From NCBI GenBank assembly GCA_947034895.1, contig OX344763.1, forward strand, positions 40,361,025 to 40,425,024: a stretch of DNA of 64,000 bases, given 5' to 3'. The position numbers and the translations under genes were made by a program. Below are positions 1 to 11,092 of the stretch, piece by piece. The stretch comes from Rhytidiadelphus loreus (lineage: Eukaryota > Streptophyta > Bryopsida > Hypnales > Hylocomiaceae). The notes under the pieces were generated by a model. It did not search any database. It was not told where the DNA came from and was given only the letters and a program-made list of their open reading frames with translations. Positions within the stretch are counted from its first letter, which is position 1. Each line of letters opens with the position of its first letter.

Positions 1-196
1 ACCAGAATCGAAAATTTAAACGCAGTGTCAGGCAATCAGGAACGCAACTGAAACGAGAGTATTCCGGTTCCCAGTTATAAAGGAGAGATAGGTTAAAGAC
101 GGAGAGCAGAAACCAGAAAAACAGAGCATGACTAGCTGAGTCATCTTTGTCAACAGAGAAAAAGACTGCAATATTGATGTAACGATTCCAGCTTAC

Positions 197-2042
197 GTTT
201 TGATATATGCGGACTCGCAGAACAGTTTGAAGTCGACGTTTTCAGAGTGTCGTCAATCTGTGGGGGGGTTGCAATTGCCCTGGGATGCAATTGCGGCCTT
301 GGTATAGAGTTTCTTAAAATATCCGGCCTGCCACCGAAACCACGATCTGTGTTGGTTTTACCTTCCGGAGTCATCTCCCACAAGGAAGCATCGCGCTCCG
401 AAATGGCCTCGTGGTTGATCGAAAACAGGTCGTCGTATGACGATTGGGTGTCGAAGCCCATGGACTGAGAGCTCGTGGAATTGCTGGTCGTCGAGGCCAT
501 GGAATTTTGCTTTGTCAGGGGCGAAATTCCGAGCCTCTCATGGTGCTCTTTGAAATCCTGGTTGGTGAATGTTCCGGAGGAAATGGACGACCCGCGCAAT
601 GAGCTGCCACTTTCCGACGATGTCTTGGAATGCAAACTGGAATGCGATGGCATGTAGAAACTGCTTGCCATCGTGTTCATTGGGGTGGGACCTCCGGCGG
701 GTGGGAGTGCAATCGGCTTGCTCACGGCGAAAGAACGGATGCTCTCTGCTCCGCCCGACGCCCGGACACGCGTTACGAAACACGTCAGATTCTCGATGAA
801 ATATTTCCTATCCTTCTTCATTGTCCTGCACGAAACAAACAACACCGTGAATTGGCAGCGTCGGTTACGGAAAACGTTCCATTTACTAATTCAGAAACAA
901 TTTGAGCCTTTTCGATCTTTGCATTTGTATTTTGGGCTTAAGAACGGAGTATTTAAGAACAGAATGGACGGGGGTGGGGGTGGGGTGGAGACGCAATGTA
1001 AGGCCACCGAAAACACACTTTGAAAATTGTGAGAACGAGATTACTCCGTTTCCCAGTAACATAGATCTCAGAGAAGAGCGTGGACTGATTGCTCGCGCAA
1101 TTGCTCAAAACTGCGAAGCATCTAGAATGCTCAGTAGTTCAAATGCGTTTAGAAAAAAGTCATAACACGGCCCAGCGACGGAGGAGAGGAGACAGGAATG
1201 ATCCAGAGTTCAGTTGTTCTCACTTGTCTACAACCACATGGTATGCGCCCGAGTTCTTTGCTTCTTCTATAACAATGCTCTTCGGATTCTGACCGACACA
1301 GACGTCGATCGACAACTGCACCTGCAGTCACGAGAAAAAATCCTACATTATTCACTGGCCTTGTCACGAAATTCTTCCATGAAACCTATCAATCCATATG
1401 TCTACCGTCGGAGGTGAGTAGATTAGTATAGTACCCCGGCCTTCTTGCACCAAGTGTCAAGATCATGGGTGTTGTGAAGCATGTACCGCTTGTTCGCAAT
1501 CTCGGCTTCTAAGCTCCTCCTGCTTGAGCCATTCCAGGTGTTCTTATCAACGCGGCTCTTGAATCCAACTGCAAGCAATCACAGGACATGATCGGAAGAA
1601 GTTCAGAAATCGGCTACTCAATTTCGAACTTCATCAAGTTTTGAACAATCGAAAAGTATAATCAGAACAATTCAAGATCGGCCGACTCTCTCATTTTCAT
1701 TTTCTCAACAGTCTGTTTTCGAATTCGCAAAGTAAGCGAAAATCTATAGCACTCGCTCGCAACTTAGGAAAGGAGAAAAAAAAGACAGTCTGGTAAAATC
1801 TCTAAAGCATTGGCGATTTCTATTTATTCAACCAATGCAAGGGAAAGCATTAAGCTCCTGAAACTCTCGTTGCTCCTCCACTTACTCGGATTTGCCACAT
1901 GAGTGATAATGCCAACGAGCCGCAAGAGGTCGCCATGGCGCGTGACATTTCCGAGTGCCCAGCTCACAGCGCTGCTAGAGAAATCCTTACTAAGGTCCAT
2001 CACCACGAGCACCACACCCTGCGACTTGACGGTCATCTCCAT
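197..2042 (-). CDS. Kinase-family protein with N-terminal USP-like domain, 5' four exons (partial)
   Basis: Four exons on the minus strand join with matching phases: 2042-1886, 1568-1435, 1321-1224 and 825-197, each with GT and AG at its borders. They give 339 residues. Residues 1-52 (start MEMTVKSQGVVLVVMD, then SSAVSWALGNVTRHGD) and the piece ending in GAYHVVVDKTMKKDRKY have the pattern of the adenine-nucleotide-hydrolase (USP-like) domain found at the N-terminus of a plant receptor-like cytoplasmic kinase group, often annotated 'inactive protein kinase SELMODRAFT_444075-like'. In that family the domain is followed by a linker and a kinase domain. Here exon 4 encodes a Ser/Thr-rich linker (about residues 150-339) and ends at a good donor (GTAAGC, 196-191) with phase 1, so the kinase exons should lie left of the window. 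The start is the only Met before the conserved strand. The kinase part is inferred, not seen. Confidence 0.8.
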
Positions 2043-3945
2043 CGCCCTGACCTCCGTTTACCTCCAATCATACACCCACTGCCTGCTCTATCTCATTCTC
2101 GTCACCAATCCCCTTCAAAATTCAAAAATCAAGAAAACAAACATCTTCTCTTTCCTTGCGTTCTTCGCATTTCTGCTTTCATTCAGCATCTGCTTCCCTT
2201 AGCCAACTCATCAACAAGTCCGAGACATAATCCTTCGGAACTGCGCACAATCCAATGCCCGTTTACAGGAGCAACCTCATCAAGATTCTCCAGCAGACGA
2301 AGCGGCACAATTTACTCCTCACCAAATAGACGGAAAACTGCGATCGATCCGGTGGTGCAAATGCAAGCACGAGAGATTTAGGGCGAAGTGAATCTGTGAG
2401 CATAGGTATGTCTCTTTGCAATATCAAAGGCCGCATGCAGTTGCAAGGAAATTCATCTGGGAGAAGAAGACGACTGTACTAAAGGCATTAAAATACTCGT
2501 ACTGGCATCAATCCTTTTTTGGTTTCTATTTTTTCTGTCAGTGAGTCTGGCTGTTCGTTCCTTTTTCCATTAATAGACGTTACTCATCCCTCGAATGGAG
2601 TTTTCGGTGGAGCTTTCGGGTTCGGGTTCGCACTTCCGACATAGCCAAAGAATTGCATCGCGATAGACTCGTTGACATCACGCGTTCACATTCCATTTGT
2701 GAATGGCGCCGTCCCGCGTTCTGTATGCAAAAAACCGACGCAGCATGGATTTCTGTTTTCCAGTTGCAACTTGCACGACACTGATGTAATTTGTGTAAAA
2801 GTTATGCAATCCAGAAAGAACTCGTGACTGAAGTCGTAACTGAACTACTGAAGTCCGTGAACGAAGCTGCTTACCTGTCAACGTCTGCAGGTGATTTTGC
2901 CTCGTTTCGTACGTATTTCTGGCACAATTCGACGTAAACTGTCCAACTGCATGGAGTCCGTAGTTATCACTCTTTCGAATCATGCATCGTAACTTCGGCG
3001 GTGCCGACGGATGTGGCTCAGTCTTCCAAGGAATTGTAAATTTTGCTATGTTCCGTTCCTCTCATTTCATTGACTCTTGTTCCTTTTTTATTTCGTCTTT
3101 TGAAACTATGAACATTCCACATAATTCCATTGAAGAAGCAAAGATACCGCGATCCCCACTGTATCTCAATTACCCTTGATTGCAACCGAATAGAATAGAA
3201 AGAAAAGAAATTTGTCTGAAATTTCCGAAGAGTTCTAGCGCTGAGCTGTTCTTCATCTCTGTCAAAGAACAGTGAAATTGTGCAAACACGGCCAAGTTCG
3301 ACGAGAGCTCGGGAAACCAAGTAAAGAACCATTGAACAAAACTTGTAAAGTCACGGATTTCGTGCCTTCCATAAGAGCACAGTAACTGAAGTTTTGCTCT
3401 GTTAATTTTGAGTGCTCTTATTTTGGCAACAATCTCGATGTATGTAATTTTGTGAGCATCGTTGGCGCCTCGTCCGAAATAGGAAGTGACCTGCCGTACT
3501 CTCAGGTGACTACTACACAGCTGTGTCCAGTCCCCGAGTGAAAGTGCAAAATTCCGAAATTAGAACGAGGCTGGAATCAGAATCTTGTCGCGGTAAGGAA
3601 CTGGCCTTTCAGTGGAGCCACAGTCTACAATTACAACTCGATTTTGGCACGACCCAACAAGAAGTCTACAGTTGGATTTTTCTTGCCATTGGAGTCGGGA
3701 CTCGGGAGCTGGTGTTTGTGGAGCAATTAGCACCAGAATAGCCCATTTGGCATTTTCGAGATTTGGTACATGTGCAGAGCTCCCAGAAGACGGGCGGATA
3801 TTTGGTGAAGACGACGCAGTCTTCTCCCCTCAACTGTCAGTCTCCGGATCCAGCTGAATTTGGTTAATGTGTCTATAAACTCCATGATCAAGAGAGATGA
3901 TTGGCCATAACTTCAGTAGTTGTCCTTCAGTAACTCAGTCGAGCC
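2043..3945. other. Intergenic / 5' region, no gene recognised
   Basis: The stretch upstream of the kinase gene has several short open frames on both strands (for example 2678-2983 minus and 3523-3741 plus). None shows a recognisable domain or splice-consistent partner. The first few hundred bases are probably the promoter and 5' UTR of the minus-strand kinase gene. Confidence 0.5.
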
Positions 3946-4187
3946 CATTTCAGCAGGCCAGGGTGAATTGACCCCCTCAGTGCCCCTGCAGGGCAACCCT
4001 GGAATTTTTTATTTGCAAAGCTTAATTTTTTTTTGAAATTCTGAATTCATATTTGCAATCAAAGGCCCCAAATTAGTCTGTGGAGACGCAAGAATTACCA
4101 AAAAATTGGCACAACATAGGGGGCTTTTTTTTCAAACCAAAGTTGACCGGGGCAATGAGGGGGTCAATTCTCCCTGCGCATTTCAGC
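3946..4187. mobile_element. MITE, Mutator-like (9-bp target duplication)
   Basis: The element 3955-4178 is flanked by direct copies of CATTTCAGC (3946-3954 and 4179-4187). Its ends are imperfect inverted repeats sharing GAATTGACCCCCTCA and a GCCCC tail. A 9-bp duplication is typical of Mutator-like elements. It has no coding capacity (224 bp). Confidence 0.8.
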
Positions 4188-4207
4188 ATTGCATATGAAG
4201 AGCATAG

Positions 4208-4482
4208 TTAACCCTTATTCAACGACATTTGCTTGTCTAGCAGGCAGCCTGAGGGAAAATCTCAAGGCATCAGTCTTGTTGCTTGCCCAAAGTTTGTGCA
4301 GTTTGACATGTACAAGTGAACAATGAGCAATGCTATGGCTTTGCAGTCTAAATGCGATGCTTGGCAAGCCATATTCACCATAGAAGTGTGTATGTAAGTT
4401 GAAACATTCCAAAGTCACACTTCTTGTCAAAAATTCACTCAAAATCAAGCGTGAGGAACTTGGCTTGTCGTTTAAGGGTTAA
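4208..4482. mobile_element. TTAA-flanked MITE with CCCTTA ends
   Basis: Both ends read TTAACCCTTA followed by an A/T pair and CGACA (4208 on the plus strand, 4482 on the minus strand). TTAA borders with CCC-starting inverted repeats are the pattern of piggyBac-type elements. No coding sequence. Related TTAACCCTTA-ended elements occur at 10945, 13423 and 31965. Confidence 0.65.
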
Positions 4483-4763
4483 CCCCTAAGAGCATGGAGT
4501 TTTTTAAGCAAAATAAATGATGGAGAAATCTAAACATTCAATCTATGATTTTGCTAGTTTTCTCTTACTTACCATCTTTACATAAACCTTGCACAAAAAT
4601 CATGGAGCATCAAGCAACCATGCCAATGACATCACTAAGAATAGACAAAAAAATAGTTCACCAACATGTTTGGATGCACTTCATCTGTTTTATGTAGTTC
4701 CCACAATTTGCTCTTGAAGACACTCATAATCCACATGGTGGACATTAAGACTCAGAGGGGTTA

Positions 4764-4819
4764 CATCTCATATTACTGTCCTCAAGTGTTAAATCTCATA
4801 CTACTGTCCTCAAGTGTTA
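4764..4819. repeat. Two-copy direct repeat
   Basis: The motif ATCTCATA(T/C)TACTGTCCTC plus AAGTGTTA occurs twice in tandem. No function is evident. Confidence 0.7.
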
Positions 4820-5119
4820 TTATGCCATTTAATTGAACAAGATTCACCATTCAGATTGTGTCCAGTAATGCAAAAAAACATAACCTTATTCTAAAATATC
4901 ATTTGTCACCACTTCTATTGCTGAACGTATGATTTCTCACACTAATAAGAGAAAGGTCTTGGTGCATCAATACGTCCTTTGTACTAGGCAATGTCACCAT
5001 GATCAAAGTTCTATTTTTTTTTTCCCTCAGCTTTTCCCCTCACCAAGATTGAGAGACACCACTGGTTCCATCTGATATCCCAATTTCTGACAGACTGGAT
5101 GAGGATGCTAAGCGAAGAG

Positions 5120-5276
5120 GTTGTACTCAGCGATCTCAAAACTGGCTAAAATTCACTCGGTTTCTACTTTTTTGGAAAAAAAATCTTCCCAAAATGAACA
5201 TTTCAGGAAGAGAATCTTCCAAAAATGAACATTTGGCTAAAAACCCTAAACCCGTTTTGAGATCACTGGTTGTACT
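5120..5276. mobile_element. hAT-type MITE (8-bp target duplication)
   Basis: The element 5128-5268 is 141 bp long. It starts CAGCGATCTCAAAAC and ends GTTTTGAGATCACTG, so both termini follow the hAT CAGNG rule. Direct copies of GTTGTACT (5120-5127 and 5269-5276) flank it as an 8-bp target duplication. Inside is a near-repeat of AAAATGAACATTT. Non-coding. Confidence 0.85.
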
Positions 5277-5393
5277 ATTGCAAAAGCAGGACTGGTTGGG
5301 TATTTGTACAGAAGAAGAGGATGCCTTACCTGAAGTTGTATAGCAGGTCACCTCCGACAATGTCATTCAATCGAGAAATCAACCTCAAACCAT

Positions 5394-6004
5394 CTCTCTA
5401 TGTACAGTGCCCTACAATTCATTTACGAATTTTGCAGTCAATTTTGCCCTAGAAAGTGCAGAAAGCTCTAGCGTGCTCAAAAATGAACCGATTTTGAAAC
5501 CGCAAATTGCATTGGAATTGCAATGAAGTGCACTTCAACTTCATAACATGTGAAAAATGAAATAATTTAAAATCATACAATAATTTGGATTCCTTTTATA
5601 CACTATCTACCATTTCATAGAGAACCTTTAGAAGATAGTCAAAAAAAATTTGCATTTGGGAAAGAAATCATACAAGAAATTCAAGTGGTATGGGAATAAG
5701 TATCTCTAAAGCAATTGTGAAGGTTCATTTCTTATATGTATCATTAAATACAAGTTGTAATTTTCACAAATGTTGGCAACACTAAATAGTACATAGTGTA
5801 CAGAAAACATCAAACTCTTTGTATGATTTTCAATTACATATGTGTGTTTGTAATGATGATAAAGTAGGCTTCAGTGTGGTTCCAACGCAATTCAAAATTC
5901 AAAATTCCGTTCATTTGTTAGCACACACGAGCCTCCCAAAGTTCTCCTAATCTCAAGAGGATCCCAAATTCGTAAACGAACTATAGGGCACTGTACATAG
6001 AGAG
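5394..6004. mobile_element. Inverted-repeat element, 611 bp, family uncertain
   Basis: The outer 39 bp at each end are inverted copies: CTCTCTATGTACAGTGCCCT at 5394 and its complement ending at 6004, followed by a TTTACGAATTT part. The CAGTG inside the repeat recalls hAT ends, but the flanking bases do not form a clear target duplication. No coding sequence. Confidence 0.6.
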
Positions 6005-6463
6005 TAATAGTGGGTTCCACCTCTAGACAACTCTCAGTTATTCTGTCACCCAATGATACCTCGACACACAGTGGTTTTGTTCAAAGGGTGAGAGTGATTA
6101 AAGTATCAATCTCCTCTACTCCAATATTTTGGAGTCATTCAAAACCTCACCTTTGATCATACACGATGGATGGCGAAATGGTTGTCCATTGTTAGAGTCA
6201 GACTCCATTGGGCTCCTGGACCTCCAACCGTTGGATGGAGCTTGGACTTCCGAATCGAGTTGTACTTCCGATTAGAGCTTTCCATTGCACCCTAGACAGT
6301 TGGAAGCAGGAAGGATATAGGACAACACGTTGATGGCCACATCTCCTTTGCAACAAGACTTTTAGTAACTTTATTTTGTTGTGGACATAAAAGGGGGATC
6401 TAGTCCACCCTCTAGGCCCTCCAGGTCTGCATTTCCATTTTTCACAAACCGGAGGCCGGAGGG

Positions 6464-7430
6464 GTGGCTGGACCTCCGATTCTGGAGCCATCCCCAATGG
6501 AGACCAGTTGGAGGGTTGGACGGACCTCCAAATCACATGTCCAGCTTCCCAATGGAGACTGGCCCCTAAACTACTCAGCCAATTTGGGCCGAAAACTCTT
6601 GTCCAAACATAGCCAATTGAAGAAATTCATACCTTCTAAATGGACGGATTTTTTCCTAGCATCTTTCTCACCAAAGTGGCGAGTTATTTGGAATACCTTA
6701 GGATCTCAAAAAGAAGTTGCATTCACTTGGTCCATTTGGCATAATGCCATAGCAGTCAACTCATCGCATGCTCACATTCCTCCTGGGATCGACCCCATAT
6801 GCCTCTGTTGTGACCTTGGAGAGGATGAGACACCACTTCACAAGTTCTTCCTATGTCGTGAAGCCCCAAAAGCATGGAACTTTGTCCAATCCATTCTTCA
6901 CCATGTTCTCGGGAATCAACCAGTTTTGGGCCCTCACCAAAGGCTTTCTCCAATCCATTACATTTTGGGCTCTAAATTGCCTCGGAAGTTCAATGACCTT
7001 TGGTCTATCTGGCACATCTTTTGTGGTTTAACTCTTTGGACCATATAGATCTCTTACAATGGAAAGGTTTTCTCACATGATCAATGGCATGCAAATAGGA
7101 TTCATAGTGCTATTTGGGAAGGACTTTTTGATTTAGGGTGTGCTTCGTTTTACAAAGCGAAGACCCAAGTTAGACGTAGTCCCCAACATGCATTTAAGAT
7201 TTGGACTCATTTTGACACCATCTAGACTCACTCTTCCGCGGTGGCATCTAGGATAGGCGACAAGATTATTTGGAGTCAACAAAAACCGATTCATTGCCAT
7301 TTCCTTTAGTTTCTTGTTTTGTCTCTCTATTTCATGACCAGCCTTTGGCCTGGTGGCTTTGTATATGTTTTTCTGCAATGAAGTTTCTTTTCATTTGTTT
7401 AAAAATAAATAATAAATAAACATAAATTTT
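6464..7430 (+). mobile_element. LINE-type retrotransposon 3' fragment (reverse-transcriptase zinc-binding region)
   Basis: The open frame 6464-7048 encodes a peptide with WRVIWNTLGSQKEVAFTWSI, then a Cys/His cluster (CLCC, 11 residues, H, FFLC) and APKAW. This is the layout of the zf-RVT domain at the C-terminus of plant non-LTR retrotransposon polyproteins. A stop at 7046-7048 interrupts it, and similar coding continues to about 7205 (ISYNGKVFSHDQWHANRIHS). An A/T-rich tail near 7400-7430 could be the old 3' end. The reverse transcriptase and endonuclease are absent, so this is a 5'-truncated dead copy. The bases 6181-6560 carry repeated GGACCTCC motifs of unknown origin. Confidence 0.75.
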
Positions 7431-7645
7431 AAATTTTAAAAATCTATTTCCCCCTTACTTGGTCAATATGATTTTCCTTGTTTGCATTGTGGTTATTCCC
7501 AACATTTTGTCTAGACTGAATGAAAGAACGTCAATACATTCGTTACAGGAACTGACTTCAGTAGTTGAAATCTAACCCTTCAGCAAATTGGCAAGACTTA
7601 TGAACCGTTGATGACGACGTCGTAATCGCTCCCTGTGATGTCGAA

Positions 7646-8232
7646 CAAGTCTAAATTCAACTACAAATTGCACTCTGCTACAGTAATTGTACTTTGAAAA
7701 AAGTACTTTTGGTGCAGCAAAGAAGCTGATAAAGAGATCATTGTGCACCGCAGACAAAAAAAGGGAAAAAGTAATGGAAATGAAATGCAGGGCAAGGCAT
7801 AGGGCGAAGGAAGGAGGACAACTAATCTGATGGAAATGCAGGTACTGTAAATAACACATTTCAGTTGTTCCAAAACATAAAAGCACAAACTAACAAGGAA
7901 CTCAAGGCCAAAGTCAAGAAGAATCATAAAAGGGTTTGAGCGGCTGACAGGTGTTTTCCTTTACGTTAATTTTCCCTTTCCTTTCCCTTTCTAATAAGTG
8001 TGAAACTCCATGTAATAAAATTCGTGACAAGTCCAAACTCGAATTGCATTCTGCTATAATTTTGTAATTTGTTTTTTGAAAAAGCACTTTTGGGCGCTGC
8101 AAATTCAAGGAACTGTCAATAGCAAAGAAAATAATTGTGCACCCCAGACAAAGAGGAAATAGCGTAGCCAAGCCAAAGCCTAGCCAAGCCAAAGCCAAGC
8201 CAAGGAAATGGAGGGCAAGGCACAGGATCGAC
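7646..8232. repeat. Diverged direct duplication (7646-7810 and 8027-8232)
   Basis: Both copies contain CAAGTC(T/C)AAA, then ATTGCA(C/T)TCTGCTA, then AAAAAG(T/C)ACTTTTGG, then TTGTGCACC(G/C)CAGACAAA and finally GGGCAAGGCA. They lie about 385 bp apart. The second copy also has a short array of AGCCAAGCCAA (8165-8205). Open frames on the minus strand here (7572-8381) are hydrophobic but unrecognised and overlap each other, so no gene is called. Confidence 0.6.
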
Positions 8233-8815
8233 GGAGCACCTGCAAACAGTGCTGCAAAGGTCTCGGAGCGTTGACAGTTGACGCGCGGTGAGTGTGTCAC
8301 TCCGAGCTTCCCAAGGAATGGAATATTTTTAGGAAGCAAGGAAATTCTCCTGCGGCACAGCTGAGGGGAGACGACGAACATTCTATTCCGAGGATCTCCG
8401 GTCCTCTCCTCCGAAGAGTTCAGCTTATAGTCCGTTGCTATTCCTGGCCGCAGATTGCTATTCCTGGGAGGACTTTCTTTCTCTGCCCATCGATCATAAC
8501 TAAAGGCTCGGAGAGACTAAGGTGGGTACACCCAAAACCGTCACTTTTTACTACTGAGCCTAGTTGCTATTATGAAACTGGTCAAATTTTCACATATTCA
8601 TGTTGGCAAGTGAAAGGAGGTTCCAACGCACCAAAGAACGCCACATTTGGATATTGTATGCAAAAGTTATTAAGGGTCAAAGTTTGATTCTGAAAGTGCT
8701 CCATCCAAATAGGTACATAACTGAAATTCGAAATGTACAAACCTTCTAGATGGCGCTTTAAGGTCAGGTGCCATTTAACAACATACTACCTTACTTCAGC
8801 TTAGTCCAATGATTT

Positions 8816-8937
8816 TTAAGGCAAACTACCCCATTACGGACAGAATGCCCATTGTTCTGCAATGTAACACCACTATCATAATTCAACCCACAATGGGCTT
8901 ACTCCCATTCTGTCTGTAATGGGGTAGTTTACTTTAA
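8816..8937. mobile_element. Short palindromic MITE between TTAA sites
   Basis: TTAA at 8816-8819 and 8934-8937 border a hairpin. Its arms read AAACTACCCCATTAC(G/A)GACA followed by GAATG, with a second short match CCCATTGT/ACAATGGG. It is non-coding, and its ends differ from the CCCTTA family. Confidence 0.6.
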
Positions 8938-9539
8938 CCCCCGAGTGTCCCAACACCTCAAACCTGACCTCTCAAAATTGAAAGATTTCATTGTTTGACT
9001 ATAATTATAATCTTCTTAACAGTATGGTCAAAGGATGTGACCCTTTCCTTGGAGCTCCATGTCTATCTCCACTACCAATTAGTACGGTTAGTTTATATGA
9101 ATCTCTTTTGAGGTGATAGTTTGATTAGAACAAGTTTAGAAGGGTCTAGATTTTAATAAAACATGCATTGGGCACTTAGGGGTTAAATCATTTTGGAGAG
9201 GTAGTCATATGTGTTAGTATTTCTTCAATACTCACTAGTGTGCCTTCTGCCGTTGTCATAGTAAAAAAAATTGTAAAAGTAATTTTCTATACTTTAATAT
9301 TCAAAAATAATTCAAAAATCAATGACTTTCCCATTGTAGGTCCAAATGCTATGAAACAAAGCCCATGCACCCCTCCTCGCCAAGCGTTTTCCAATGGTAC
9401 GAAGAATGCGACTAGGGAACACATGATCATGGAGATGTCACCATAACAAACAAAACAAACAGCCTAACTTAAGGTATGGATGTGATACTTGGTGATATCT
9501 ATATCAAAATTAGTTGATGATTTGGTCTATAGGTCTTAC

Positions 9540-9660
9540 AAAAAACAATAGTAATCTGGTTTTTTAGATTGAAAAAAATGAAAATTTCCTTCACAAAAAA
9601 ATAGACAACATCTTTTGGTTGTAGCCAACTAGCGAAAAAATCATGCATAAAAAAAATACA
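9540..9660. repeat. Dispersed repeat, copy also at 54400-54525
   Basis: Both places share TAATCTGG, then AATGAAAATTTCCTTCACAA, an A-rich run, TAG.CAAC, GTTGTA and GCGAAAAA.C.TGC. This is a diverged interspersed repeat of unknown family. Confidence 0.5.
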
Positions 9661-10944
9661 ATGGTTTATCCCAAGGGGGGTTCTATTTTGTTTGCTTGGA
9701 TAATAGAGCGGAATGCGATCTTCAATGGAGGCATGGAGGCATGAAGCTTTTTTAAATTTATTATGGCCTTTGATATAAAGATGTTGTAGTTTGTAGCTCC
9801 CAAGATTAGGAGGAAATGGCAAGGAAAAAAAATGCTTGCAAGGAGCTTGAATGTGGTAAAGGAAGTTTCGGAATAATAGAAATGTTTTTAGTAATTTGTC
9901 CCTAGAGCCCGATATGGTCTGGAGGTGAGTGACTAGAGTATAGAAAATTTGAATATTTTTAGAGCAACTTTTTGCCAATTCCATCTAAGTCTTGGCCAAG
10001 AATTCACCAAATCTTTCTTATTATAGTAAATTATATATCTCAAATGGATCAATAGAGTTTAAATTAGAAAAAATAACTTCCTCACTGTACATTTGATTGC
10101 TACATAGGCAATATAGAAAAATTCAAAAAAATTACATTGTTTAGGAGTCAATTTTGTCTATCTTTTCAACCTTGAATAGCCACCTTCAACTAAAATTGCC
10201 AAAAGTTTTTAAGAGCTCCAATGAAAGTTGGAGAATTTAAATTTATATATAAATTTATTAAAATTTAAAAATAATTTAAGAATTACAAATTACAAAATTA
10301 ATCAACTAATAGTAAAATTAAAAATTAGAAGATCAAAGTTCATGTAGGACATATAAGTAATAGGCCCCCCTCCCAAAATGATTTTTTTGGTAAACCTAAA
10401 ACAACGGAAGTGTCCATTTGTTGTAGGACCTCAAAAACAATGAAATTGTTGTGATGTACACGATTAGGAGATGGATGTGGGTGGAACTTCATATGTCTTA
10501 CATGAACTTTGAAAAATGTTGTATAAATTGTGCCACAAAATGTTGTTTTATTAGAACTTGAAAATATTATTCAGAAATTGTTGGATGTTGTCTTTCTCTA
10601 CAGGACATTTAAATATTGTTCATTTGAAATGGGCCCATGCTTACATGGCATGATGTCACATCTACCTCACTTTGCTTCAAAAGCCACTTACTTTGTGTGA
10701 TTAGAGATGATAAGATGAAAATCCTAACTCGCTACCCCAAACCCTAAAACCACCGCCCTGCAAAGGACGTCATCATCCTTAGTTTCGTCAAGGTCAGAGT
10801 CCTACTCCACTAGCGTGCTTGATCAGGTGTTGTGGTCAAGCCCAGGCCCATGTCAAGCCATGTTGACCAGGGCCAACCTTTGAATGGAAGATTTAGTGTC
10901 CTACTTTCTAAAGCTAGAATTGATTTTCCATTAACACTCATCTA

Positions 10945-11092
10945 TTAAACCTTAAATGACATCGAGACCAAAAAATGACTAATAAATGACTTGACTATTC
11001 ATTATAGAAACAAAGAATGCACCTATTAGTCCAATATTCCAAGCATTTTGGTGGCTACCTTGGTCATGGGGACTGGGTCTTTTAAGGGTTAA
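10945..11092. mobile_element. TTAA-flanked MITE, copy 1 of a window family
   Basis: This 148-bp element ends TTTTAAGGGTTAA. It shares ATAGAAACAAAGAATGC, then CCAAGCATTTTGGTG and CTACCTT with the element at 31965-32111. A partial relative lies at 21486-21536. Confidence 0.75.

Noticed and set aside
9499..9984. 161-residue minus-strand open frame
   Set aside because: Phe/Lys/Ile-rich, AT-driven, and overlaps a dispersed repeat shared with 54.4 kb; no domain.
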